This document shows, piece by piece, positions 1 through 6,175 of a stretch of DNA of 17,153 nucleotides (position 1 is the first letter of the stretch; each line of letters starts with the position of its first letter). Below the pieces are notes generated by a model that worked only from the letters and a program-made list of their open reading frames with translations, had not been told where the DNA came from and searched no databases. A program made the translations under genes and the position numbers. Source of the stretch: Ferdinandcohnia sp036965165 (lineage in GTDB: Bacteria > Bacillota > Bacilli > Bacillales > Bacillaceae_L); NCBI RefSeq assembly GCF_036965165.1, contig NZ_JBALOX010000032.1:1-17153 (forward strand). The letters are read 5' to 3'.

Positions 1-9
1 GTATAATTC

Positions 10-100
10 GTTCTTTAAAAAGAATAATCACCGAAATTATAGCCCATTAGTACTAACTTTATAAAATCTCAAAATCAGTCGTATTTTCTTAATAAAGAAC
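10..100 (-). promoter_or_regulatory. Leftward promoter region with SinR-like half-sites
   Basis: On the minus strand there is a TATAAT at 41-36 with a weak TTATAA 17 bases upstream, pointing out of the left edge of the window. It is flanked by two interrupted palindromes built from the SinR half-site GTTCTYT: GTTCTTT at 10-16 with AAAGAA at 19-24, and TTCTT at 86-90 with AAGAAC at 95-100. Paired GTTCTYT sites are the known SinR operator form in B. subtilis matrix promoters. That they bind SinR here, and that they control a gene to the left, is inference. No open reading frame is visible in 1-219. Confidence 0.4.
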
Positions 101-167
101 ATTTTACTTCCAAATACTCTCTTAATCTCCTATTTACATATAAATTTGTCGCTTTATATAGATGTTA

Positions 168-187
168 ACGTTCCTTATAATGAACGT
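168..187 (+). promoter_or_regulatory. sinR promoter -10 with overlapping palindrome
   Basis: A perfect TATAAT lies at 176-181, about 40 bases before the sinR start. The -35 region (153-158, TTTATA) is poor. The -10 sits inside an inverted repeat, ACGTTC at 168-173 and GAACGT at 182-187, separated by 8 bases, so a bound regulator would cover the -10. The right arm does not match GTTCTYT well, so autoregulation by SinR is only one possibility. Confidence 0.45.
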
Positions 188-219
188 ATCGTATTTTATT
201 AATATTGGGGAGAAGGAAG

Positions 220-576
220 ATGATAGGAGAACGAATAAAGTCATTAAGGAGAAAGAAACGGTATTCGATTACTGAGCTTGCTAAACGTGCTGGTGTTTCA
301 AAATCTTATTTAAGTTACATAGAGCGTGATGTTCAAAAGAATCCTTCTCTGCAGTTCCTAACGAAAATTGCTGAAACCCTTGATACAAGTATTGAATATT
401 TGCTAGGAGAAGTTGATGGTAACCCAAACAAACGAGACGAGTTGTTTGATAAAGAATGGTCAACACTCCTACAAAAAGCGATTGATGATGGACTAAGCAA
501 AGAGGATTTTCGTGAATTTCAAAATTTTGTTCGATTCCGTAACTGGCAAAATGAAAATGAAAAACTAAATCCATAA
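220..576 (+). CDS. sinR: SinR-type HTH transcriptional regulator
   Basis: This is a DNA-binding master regulator of the biofilm/motility switch, 118 residues when started at the ATG at 220 behind GGGGAGAAGG. An upstream in-frame TTG at 205 lies inside that ribosome binding region and is rejected. Residues 1-65 form an XRE-type helix-turn-helix (ITELAKRAGVSKSYLSYIER), very close to B. subtilis SinR. Residues 76-112 (DKEW...GLSKEDFREFQNF..NWQ) match the C-terminal SinR/SinI tetramerisation helices, so the protein should still be able to bind a SinI-like antagonist. No sinI is visible in the 219 bases upstream. Position also supports SinR: it stands at the same end of the yqzG-yqzE-comG cluster as in B. 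subtilis. Transcription probably ends at the terminator at 583-607. Confidence 0.93.
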   Translation: MIGERIKSLRRKKRYSITELAKRAGVSKSYLSYIERDVQKNPSLQFLTKIAETLDTSIEYLLGEVDGNPNKRDELFDKEWSTLLQKAIDDGLSKEDFREFQNFVRFRNWQNENEKLNP

Positions 577-582
577 AGAAGT

Positions 583-607
583 AAAGCGACCCGTTAGGGT
601 CGCTTTT
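583..607. terminator. Bidirectional terminator, sinR / lipoprotein gene
   Basis: A 10-bp perfect stem (AAAGCGACCC with GGGTCGCTTT) and a GTTA loop lie between the stop codons of two convergent genes. The T run is short (TTTT) on the plus strand. It probably serves both directions. Confidence 0.85.
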
Positions 608-613
608 ACCATT

Positions 614-1225
614 TCAATCCGTCTTCTCCACTGCCGACAACACCAATCCCCGCTCATTTTCCTCAGCTTTATATGTAACATTATTTAATGTGGCCGTGCC
701 GTTGATTTTTTTGTCCTTGTCCCGGAGGAGACCCAATTTGTTTGTGGTTTTTCCGATGTCTCCTTCTTTGACCGCTTCTTCGGTGTTTGTAACTGCAACC
801 AATAAAAAGAATGCAGCGATTGTGTCTTCATATTTATCCAAGGTTGTATTCAGGTTATCAGATTCCAGGTCTTTTTTCACTATTGATAATCTTATTACCT
901 CATTCGTTGTCTCATTTACGATTCCTTCAAGTATCATTCCATCGTTGACATCGTGTTTAAATTCTCCATTTGTAACGTTTATTTGATCAATTTTATTGGA
1001 GTCGTTCATTTCAGCCTGGGCTTCGTTCCAATTTTTTACGAGTTCATCTGTTGTAAATCCTAACGAGCCAAGATTTATTATCTTATCTTCGACCTGCTGA
1101 ATTTTTGCTTTAGCCTCATCTTTTTTATCTTTAACTTTATCTTTTGCTTTGTCATCACCCTTACAGCCAACAAGTAAGGATGCACATAATAGTATAAGCG
1201 CCATAAATAATAGTCGTTTTCGCAT
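614..1225 (-). CDS. Small secreted lipoprotein, unknown function
   Basis: The product is a 203-residue predicted lipoprotein. The signal peptide has a basic start (MRKR), a hydrophobic core and the lipobox LVGC, with Cys21 as the lipidation site, so the mature protein should be anchored to the outer face of the membrane. Residues 23-45 are a charged Lys/Asp/Glu-rich stretch (repeats of KDK) likely to be helical or coiled coil, followed by a mixed domain with no motif I recognise. The start is well supported by AGGAGGA seven to eight bases before the ATG. It stands where B. subtilis carries the tapA-sipW-tasA operon, in the same orientation, but shows no resemblance to those proteins. I do not assign a function. 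Confidence 0.8.
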   Translation of the reverse strand: MRKRLLFMALILLCASLLVGCKGDDKAKDKVKDKKDEAKAKIQQVEDKIINLGSLGFTTDELVKNWNEAQAEMNDSNKIDQINVTNGEFKHDVNDGMILEGIVNETTNEVIRLSIVKKDLESDNLNTTLDKYEDTIAAFFLLVAVTNTEEAVKEGDIGKTTNKLGLLRDKDKKINGTATLNNVTYKAEENERGLVLSAVEKTD

Positions 1226-1297
1226 GATTTTCCTCCTACATACAACATTTCACATAATGATAATATGTGCGCTGGAAGGCCAAATCATTCAGAAAAC

Positions 1298-1319
1298 AAA
1301 AAACGACCCGATCGGATCG
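1298..1319 (-). terminator. Terminator of the interrupted lipoprotein gene
   Basis: Read on the minus strand, CGATCC and GGGTCG pair (one G-U) around a GATC loop and are followed by six T. It begins six bases after the stop codon of the gene upstream and separates it from the lipoprotein gene at 614-1225. Confidence 0.75.
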
Positions 1320-1324
1320 CTCTA

Positions 1325-1939
1325 TCATTCTCCATTTTTACTTATCATCGCCTTAACAACAAACACTTCATGGCTTTCTTTTATCGTATCCTCAATCACT
1401 TCATCATCAAGACCAATTCGCACACCATTTCTGTTATCCCTCGCAAGTAACGCTAGGGTAATTGGATTTTCCGCTTCTACTATTGTTTCATCATCCACCC
1501 ATGTTTGGCCCATTCCTAAATTTTCATTAACTTGCTCCATCGGTGATGACTGAAATGTTGATTACGTTGTCCCATCAGCAACTGAAAACGTCCATTGTGC
1601 ATAGGTAGAGTCATCTAATATAAAATCCTGTTTTGATGCGGCTATTGTCATTTTTTCGCTTGTTGCGGTTGATCCATTTATAATATCTTCTTTTTTTTCA
1701 CCGTTCTTGTAATGCTCAACCCAAAAATGAATCGTCTTTATATCTTTGTTTTTTACATCTAGGTCATACATTAAAAGTGGCTCAAAACCGAGTGAACTAA
1801 TAATTTGTGTGTTTCTCTCGTTTTGCTTGACTGGAGTAAGAACACCATCTTTTTGCTGTCCCGTAGCATTTACGGTACTACACCCAAACAAAGTAAGTAA
1901 AACAAGAACGCAAATAAAGTATTTTATCGCTGTTCTCAT
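1325..1939 (-). pseudogene. Lipoprotein gene interrupted by an in-frame stop
   Basis: Two open frames, 1939-1562 and 1540-1325, lie in the same reading frame and are separated only by a TAA at 1562-1564; the intervening codons are open. Read through, they give about 204 residues. The N-terminus is a lipoprotein signal (MRTAIKYF, hydrophobic core, lipobox LFGC, Cys20) behind a good AAGGGGGAG ribosome site; an ATG ten codons further upstream is less likely. The second half has an internal ATG at 1540 but no convincing ribosome site, so it is probably not translated by itself. The terminator follows the second half directly, which also argues for one original gene. The product belongs to no family I recognise. 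A base-calling error at 1562-1564 is the alternative explanation. Confidence 0.7.
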
Positions 1940-2038
1940 CAGCACTCCCCCTTTTTTCCACAATACCATACATTACCATTTTCTCTGCATAAATTTTCCG
2001 GATGAATGGGAATTCTAATAAAAAGTGAGGTGTTTGTC

Positions 2039-2380
2039 ATGTTACGAAAAATATTGATTGGATGCTGCTTTAGTTTGTTCTTATTCCCAACTGTTTTTTT
2101 CTTGAATGATTCTTCAATTACAACAGCTGAAAATAAAAACCCTCCTGAATATGCAAAATGGGGAAAGCTTGCAATGGAAGAAACCGCTAAAAGGTACCCA
2201 ACCGCCCAAATTGTGGATTATTTACATGTAGGAAGATTTAAGAAGAATGGAATGTATGTTGAACGTTTCAAGCTATGGCTGAAGCAGGATAAACGTGAAT
2301 TCGGTGTTTTTGTGAATATCACTTTTGAACCAGAAACTGAAAGAGTAAAACATATTACAGTTGTGGAAACAGAGCGCTAG
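2039..2380 (+). CDS. yqzG: YqzG/YhdC family secreted protein (DUF3889)
   Basis: The product is a small exported protein of 113 residues from the ATG at 2039, which sits seven bases after GTGAGGTG; an ATG at 2006 has no ribosome site and is rejected. Residues 1-30 form a cleavable signal peptide (MLRKIL, long hydrophobic core, cleavage likely near TTA|EN). The mature part (PEYAKWGKLAMEET..RYP..Q, then basic/aromatic beta strands ending in EPETERVKHITVVET) has the look of the YqzG/YhdC family, whose function is unknown. In B. subtilis yqzG lies between the tasA operon and yqzE next to comGG; here it keeps that neighbourhood. It probably shares a transcript with the DUF2512 gene 60 bases downstream. 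Family assignment rests on sequence memory and position. Confidence 0.8.
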   Translation: MLRKILIGCCFSLFLFPTVFFLNDSSITTAENKNPPEYAKWGKLAMEETAKRYPTAQIVDYLHVGRFKKNGMYVERFKLWLKQDKREFGVFVNITFEPETERVKHITVVETER

Positions 2381-2440
2381 TAAATTTACATATTATCACG
2401 TTTTTATGTAAAAAATAGTAAGTAAAGGAGGTGTAATGCT

Positions 2441-2794
2441 ATGACTGGTTTTATTATGAAGATTATTTTATTGCCTTTGGTTGTAGCAATTTGTTCTGGT
2501 ATTTTTGGGAATGTTGATTATGTTTCATGGTATCAACCAATTGTAATCGGTGTCATGTTAGCCATTATTGGTCAGATCACGGAAGCAATAATGCTTAATA
2601 GAAAAACGACGGTTATGATGGATATTGCAGATTTTATTGTAGCAGCACTCGTCGTATATTTTGTATCTCAATTTTTAAATGGTGCATTTGTAACCTTCTG
2701 GGGTGCGATATTAACAGCCCTAGTCATCACATTAATTGAAATCCCTGTCCACCGCTGGTTGGTACGTTCAGGAAGAGTCGAATCAACTACTTGA
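2441..2794 (+). CDS. DUF2512/YndM-type four-helix membrane protein
   Basis: The product is a 117-residue integral membrane protein with about four hydrophobic segments (roughly residues 4-22, 27-47, 57-78 and 80-101), short loops and a basic C-terminal tail (HRWLVRSGR). This size and topology fit the DUF2512 family, which includes B. subtilis YndM; the function is unknown. The start is firm: AAAGGAGGTG lies seven bases before the ATG. In the 60-base spacer after yqzG an AT-rich inverted repeat (TTTACATA at 2385-2392, TATGTAAA at 2405-2412) is present without a T run, so it is not a convincing terminator and co-transcription with yqzG is likely. The gene ends at the strong hairpin at 2803-2830. 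Confidence 0.8.
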   Translation: MTGFIMKIILLPLVVAICSGIFGNVDYVSWYQPIVIGVMLAIIGQITEAIMLNRKTTVMMDIADFIVAALVVYFVSQFLNGAFVTFWGAILTALVITLIEIPVHRWLVRSGRVESTT

Positions 2795-2802
2795 TCACCA
2801 CA

Positions 2803-2830
2803 AAAAGAGGTGCTACGAAGCACCTCTTTT
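2803..2830. terminator. Bidirectional terminator, DUF2512 gene / moaA
   Basis: A perfect 12-bp stem (AAAAGAGGTGCT with AGCACCTCTTTT) and an ACGA loop lie between convergent genes. The flanking A and T runs allow it to work in both directions. Confidence 0.93.
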
Positions 2831-2834
2831 CAAT

Positions 2835-3857
2835 TTATCCACCGATATAGGACATTTCAATTTTCTTGCGTTTTTTTGCCGTTTCCTCTGTTCGTTCATC
2901 AGAGTAACGATCACGCCTTGCCTGCCAAATTGATTGTAGCGCCTCATCAATATCGCTTTCTGTTGCATCCGAACGAATTAACGATCGTAAATCATGGCCT
3001 GCGGTTGCAAAAAGACAGGTGTACAGCTTACCATCAGCAGAAATTCTTGCCCTTGTACAGCTTGAACAAAAGGATTCCGTAACAGACGAAATGAAGCCGA
3101 TTTCCACATCTGTACCAACATACCGATACCTTTTTGCTACTTCACCGAAATAATCGGCATCAACCGGTTCCAATGGCATTTCACTGTTGATTAGGTCATG
3201 GATCGCTTTTTTTGAAACAACCTGGTCAAAATTCCATCCGTTTGTTGTACCGACATCCATAAACTCAATGAAGCGAAGTGTAATACCTTTTTCTTTAAAG
3301 TATCGAGCCACCGGTAAAATTTGCGAATCATTTTTACCTTTTTGAACGACCATGTTCATTTTCACAATAAGTCCCGCTTCATGTGCGGCCTCAATACCCG
3401 CTAACACCGGTTTTACGCCTACGGAACGACCGTTCATTCCTTTAAAAATATCATTTTCTATTGCATCAAGGCTAATATTAACACGCTGAAGACCTGCTTC
3501 TTTCAATTGTTTTGCATATTTCGGTAAAAATACCCCGTTTGTTGTGAGGGCAATGTCTTCAATACCTTCTATATGAGTTAAACGCTCAACGAGCTCATGT
3601 ATATTTTTTCTTACTAAAGGTTCTCCACCTGTTAACCGAATCTTTTGCACACCTAGTTTGACAAAGCTTCTTGTCAACGCTTCTATTTCAGAAAAGGATA
3701 ATAGTTCTCCTTGCTTTAAGAATGAATAATCATCCCCAAAGATTTCTTTTGGCATACAATAAGAGCAACGGAAATTGCATTGATCTGTGACAGAAATGCG
3801 CAAATCACGGAGAGGTCGATTCAACTGATCAACAATTTTTTCTTTTTTCGTAGTCAT
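2835..3857 (-). CDS. moaA: GTP 3',8-cyclase MoaA (molybdenum cofactor)
   Basis: This radical-SAM enzyme carries out the first step of molybdenum cofactor synthesis, rearranging GTP to 3',8-cyclo-GTP, which MoaC then converts to cyclic pyranopterin monophosphate. All hallmarks are present in 340 residues: the N-terminal cluster motif CNFRCSYC (Cys27, 31, 34), the SAM-binding TGGEP at 76-80, the second cluster ligands Cys264, Cys267 and Cys281 in CSSCTRARISADGKLYTC, and the terminal Gly-Gly needed for catalysis. The ATG at 3857 has AGGAGTG upstream, with a rather long spacing of about ten bases. No other molybdenum cofactor gene is nearby, so it is a stand-alone gene here, inserted between yqzE and the yqzG group relative to B. 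subtilis. It presumably serves nitrate reductase or another molybdoenzyme encoded elsewhere. Confidence 0.97.
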   Translation of the reverse strand: MTTKKEKIVDQLNRPLRDLRISVTDQCNFRCSYCMPKEIFGDDYSFLKQGELLSFSEIEALTRSFVKLGVQKIRLTGGEPLVRKNIHELVERLTHIEGIEDIALTTNGVFLPKYAKQLKEAGLQRVNISLDAIENDIFKGMNGRSVGVKPVLAGIEAAHEAGLIVKMNMVVQKGKNDSQILPVARYFKEKGITLRFIEFMDVGTTNGWNFDQVVSKKAIHDLINSEMPLEPVDADYFGEVAKRYRYVGTDVEIGFISSVTESFCSSCTRARISADGKLYTCLFATAGHDLRSLIRSDATESDIDEALQSIWQARRDRYSDERTEETAKKRKKIEMSYIGG

Positions 3858-3974
3858 CTAACCTGTCACTCCTACTTTATAAGTACTATTACTCTATCAT
3901 ACTAGTTAACGGTTGTGAATAGAAACGATATACAGGGAATTTAGGGTTAACTGTATTCAAAAGAAGAACCATAC

Positions 3975-4011
3975 AAAAGAGAGCCAACAATGATATTGTC
4001 AGCTCCCTCTT
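3975..4011 (-). terminator. Terminator of the comG-yqzE transcript
   Basis: A long stem of about 17 bp, including several G-U pairs that exist only in the minus-strand RNA, with loop ATC and a following TTTT. The yqzE stop codon lies inside the left arm. The wobble pairs support a minus-strand role although the longer T run is on the plus strand. Confidence 0.75.
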
Positions 4012-4190
4012 TTTTTGTTCTTCTTAAACATCAGTGATACGGCAAGTGGCATAATTCCAAACCAACGATTTGTTAGGGGTGCCTGTTCTTCCTTACGCTG
4101 CTGCTTCGTAGCCTTGCGAACCTCTTTTGGCTGGTCTATAAATTTTACAAACTGTTGGGTTACATATTTCACATAATCATTTGTAGACAT
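3999..4190 (-). CDS. yqzE: YqzE family protein
   Basis: The product is a small basic protein of 63 residues (MSTNDYVKYVTQQFVKFIDQ..., with a Lys/Arg-rich middle and the tail KKNKKRGS). It fits the YqzE family, which in Bacillus always sits just after comGG; the function is not established. One moderately hydrophobic segment (WFGIMPLAVSLMF, about residues 43-55) flanked by basic residues could be membrane associated. AGGTAGGTG precedes the ATG by five to six bases. The 91-base spacer after comGG has no terminator, so yqzE is probably the last gene of the comG transcript. Confidence 0.88.
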   Translation of the reverse strand: MSTNDYVKYVTQQFVKFIDQPKEVRKATKQQRKEEQAPLTNRWFGIMPLAVSLMFKKNKKRGS

Positions 4191-4281
4191 AATAACACCT
4201 ACCTTATGGTGATATTATTTCCACCTTTTTGCAAATGTAACCACAAAAGTATGTCGTCGTCCAACTTCGTATTGATTTTTC

Positions 4282-4671
4282 TTAACGTAAATCAAGCCAA
4301 GAGTTTATCTCTTTCGTTTCATAATTGTACACGAAGCGAGCACTGATTTTCCGTTGTTCAGGTGTCTTACATAGTATGATAATCCGAGATGTTGTTGACG
4401 TTAATGGTGACACGGAGTAATTGATGTTACCTGTTGGATAATTGAATGCTCCTATTAATTCTGAACTTTCTACATCATCCTGCAATTTAGCTTTAATGTC
4501 ACCAACTCCAAGCTGCATCAAATTCTCTAAAATTAATATTTCTTCTGTTTCCTTTGAAAAGCCTTTTTCCGTTAGATACTCATTGACCTGGGAAGTGAAA
4601 ACGAGAAAAAACAAAAAGGAAACCGCTATTGTAACTGGAAGGATGAACCCTTTTTCATTTTTCATATTCAC
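4282..4671 (-). CDS. comGG: Competence minor pseudopilin ComGG
   Basis: Minor component of the competence (type IV-like) pseudopilus used for DNA uptake, 129 residues. The short leader MNMKNEKG is followed by FILPVTIAVSFLFFLVFTSQV, a prepilin N-terminal helix; ComC peptidase would cut after Gly8. The family is weakly conserved, and FILPV in place of FTLVE is usual for ComGG. The first ATG is preferred over the one two codons later because GGAGG lies about ten bases before it. It overlaps the end of comGF by four bases, which implies coupled translation. Identification rests mostly on position as last com gene of the operon and on the leader. Confidence 0.88.
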   Translation of the reverse strand: MNMKNEKGFILPVTIAVSFLFFLVFTSQVNEYLTEKGFSKETEEILILENLMQLGVGDIKAKLQDDVESSELIGAFNYPTGNINYSVSPLTSTTSRIIILCKTPEQRKISARFVYNYETKEINSWLDLR

Positions 4672-5102
4672 TTAACCTCCACTGTTGTTAGAGAAGAAAT
4701 CTGGGCTTGATACACTTTCCCGTCAACCGTCACAACTGAAATCAAAAAACCATTCGTTCTTGGTTCAAATGTAACATCCGTAATATGTTGAAGTAACAAT
4801 TCATGTCCTTTTGAATTCACCCTTCTTCTAACTTTGTCTTGGTATTTTTCAAAACTTACGACATCACCCGCTGCAATAGAGAAGGACACGGACGAATTTT
4901 TTGAAACGGAAATTTCACTCGCTTCTCGAATTTCCATTTTCATTTGTTGAATTAAAATCTGCCATTCTAGCTTGTTAAATTGTTCACCATTATCCCGATA
5001 CACGACACCAAGGAAAGGTGCAATAAACGAAAGAATGACAAGCAAGATTGAAAAGGTCACGAGCATCTCAACAAATGTAAACCCCTTTTCATTACTCACC
5101 AT
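4668..5102 (-). CDS. comGF: Competence minor pseudopilin ComGF
   Basis: Minor pseudopilin of 144 residues. The prepilin leader MVSNEKG|FTFVEMLVTFSILLVIL has the conserved Glu at mature position 5, and is followed by a globular domain (LEWQILIQQMKMEI..., RRRVNSKGHELLLQHITDVTFEP) that matches the ComGF pattern, where an amphipathic helix precedes a beta-rich tail. It overlaps comGE by 11 bases and comGG by four, so the three are translated as a coupled series. A GTG one codon downstream of the ATG could also serve as start. It probably forms a tip complex with the other minor pseudopilins. Confidence 0.92.
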   Translation of the reverse strand: MVSNEKGFTFVEMLVTFSILLVILSFIAPFLGVVYRDNGEQFNKLEWQILIQQMKMEIREASEISVSKNSSVSFSIAAGDVVSFEKYQDKVRRRVNSKGHELLLQHITDVTFEPRTNGFLISVVTVDGKVYQAQISSLTTVEVK

Positions 5103-5430
5103 TTACATATCCACATCTTTCATACGTTTTTGAAAGCTTGTCCTCCCATGTTACACATACCTCCCATTTTTGAAGTTCCTCATTCAAGTTTTTTGAGAAT
5201 GTGTAGGTAACCCCGTCTTTTACCACATGATTTAAGATTGATTCACCGTTGTACTCTTCTTGCAGCTTCTCAGAAAGCAGTTGATTTCCCATATTAAAAA
5301 TTTCCGTATTTCTTCGTTCTGTAATAATAAGCATGAGCTGGGGTAGAAGTGTCACACAAAGCATAAACCATATGGAAACTGAAAGGAGCATCTCCACCAT
5401 TGTAAATCCCCGCTTATCTCTTAGAAACAT
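5092..5430 (-). CDS. comGE: Competence minor pseudopilin ComGE
   Basis: Minor pseudopilin of 112 residues with leader MFLRDKRG|FTMVEMLLSVSIWFMLCV, the conserved mature Glu5 and a single N-terminal membrane helix. The remainder (ITERRNTEIFNMGNQLLSEKLQEE...) is a short helix plus a small beta domain with two cysteines near the C-terminus (VCVTWEDKLSKTYERCGY) that could form a disulfide outside the cell. It starts inside the end of comGD (17-base overlap) and ends inside comGF (11 bases). Assignment is by leader, size and operon position. Confidence 0.92.
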   Translation of the reverse strand: MFLRDKRGFTMVEMLLSVSIWFMLCVTLLPQLMLIITERRNTEIFNMGNQLLSEKLQEEYNGESILNHVVKDGVTYTFSKNLNEELQKWEVCVTWEDKLSKTYERCGYVNGE

Positions 5431-5863
5431 AAAACCTTCCCTTTCCTAATAAAAACATAACGGTATAGATGCTCTCCTTATATTGAAATCGAATTTCACC
5501 TGCACGCTGGATATTCCCACTACCTGTAAAAGCTAAATTTGTTCCTAGGGTAGTAATGTGAATACGGATGGCCGGGTCTATCTCTCGATTAAAAATCACT
5601 TCATGTGAGTTCCCCCTACTTAGGCGATAATAAGAACCACTCGTACTAAAAAATAGTCTTGTCGGTTCACTATGACTGATTGCATACTGCTGACTGAAAA
5701 ATATATCGTTTTGAAGCTGCTCCAAAAATTGATCCATTTTTTTCGATTCATGTAATGGTCTAAGCTGTAGAAGACTAATCGAGGTAATAATGATGACGAT
5801 TGATAAGACGACTAATGCTTCGATTAAGGTGAAGCCTTTTTCATCAACCTTCCTTAGGGGCAT
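5414..5863 (-). CDS. comGD: Competence minor pseudopilin ComGD
   Basis: Minor pseudopilin. The open frame extends upstream to 5926, but the ATG at 5863 is chosen because it gives the normal short prepilin leader (MPLRKVDEKG|FTLIEALVVLSIVIIITSISLL) and a 149-residue protein of usual length; no strong ribosome site is visible, which fits translational coupling to comGC (20-base overlap). Mature Glu5 is present. The globular part includes an amphipathic helix (MDQFLEQLQNDIFFSQQYAIS) typical of GspH-like pseudopilins and ends in beta strands. It overlaps comGE by 17 bases. Confidence 0.92.
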   Translation of the reverse strand: MPLRKVDEKGFTLIEALVVLSIVIIITSISLLQLRPLHESKKMDQFLEQLQNDIFFSQQYAISHSEPTRLFFSTSGSYYRLSRGNSHEVIFNREIDPAIRIHITTLGTNLAFTGSGNIQRAGEIRFQYKESIYTVMFLLGKGRFYVSKR

Positions 5864-6161
5864 GGTCAACTTTTCCGTTTGAGTCAATTGAAATGGTATC
5901 TCCATTCGGGCAAGCAGGAATTCCACCTTTTAGATATTGCTCATCGGTTAAATTTTGAACCGTCGGAACCTTTTTATGCTCCAACTCATATGCCTGTACC
6001 TGCGCCTCAACCATCTTAACCATTGCATCACAGCCCTTATTCTTAATCACTGAATTATGTTTTGTTACATTCGGTACTGTTATTAACAGCAGTATTGAAA
6101 CAACTAATAGGACAACTAGCATTTCCACAAGGGTAAATCCCTTTTGATCTTTTAGTTTCAT
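5844..6161 (-). CDS. comGC: Competence major pseudopilin ComGC
   Basis: Major subunit of the competence pseudopilus, 105 residues. The leader MKLKDQKG|FTLVEMLVVLLVVSILLLITVPNV is a textbook prepilin signal with Glu5 of the mature chain. Two cysteines (Cys44 in NKGCDAM and Cys84 in IPACPNG) match the intramolecular disulfide known for B. subtilis ComGC, which is formed by BdbC/BdbD. AAAGGAAG lies seven bases before the ATG, a better ribosome site than for the minor pseudopilins, consistent with higher production. It follows comGB by 14 bases and overlaps comGD by 20. Confidence 0.96.
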   Translation of the reverse strand: MKLKDQKGFTLVEMLVVLLVVSILLLITVPNVTKHNSVIKNKGCDAMVKMVEAQVQAYELEHKKVPTVQNLTDEQYLKGGIPACPNGDTISIDSNGKVDHAPKEG

Positions 6162-6175
6162 CTAATTCTTCCTTT

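Noticed and set aside
690..1553. Plus-strand open frames opposite the two lipoprotein genes
   Set aside because: No ribosome sites and low-complexity Ser/Phe-rich translations typical of the antisense of Lys/Asp/Glu-rich proteins.
2385..2412. Terminator between yqzG and the DUF2512 gene
   Set aside because: There is an 8-bp AT-rich inverted repeat, but it is followed by A rather than T on the plus strand, so it should not stop transcription.
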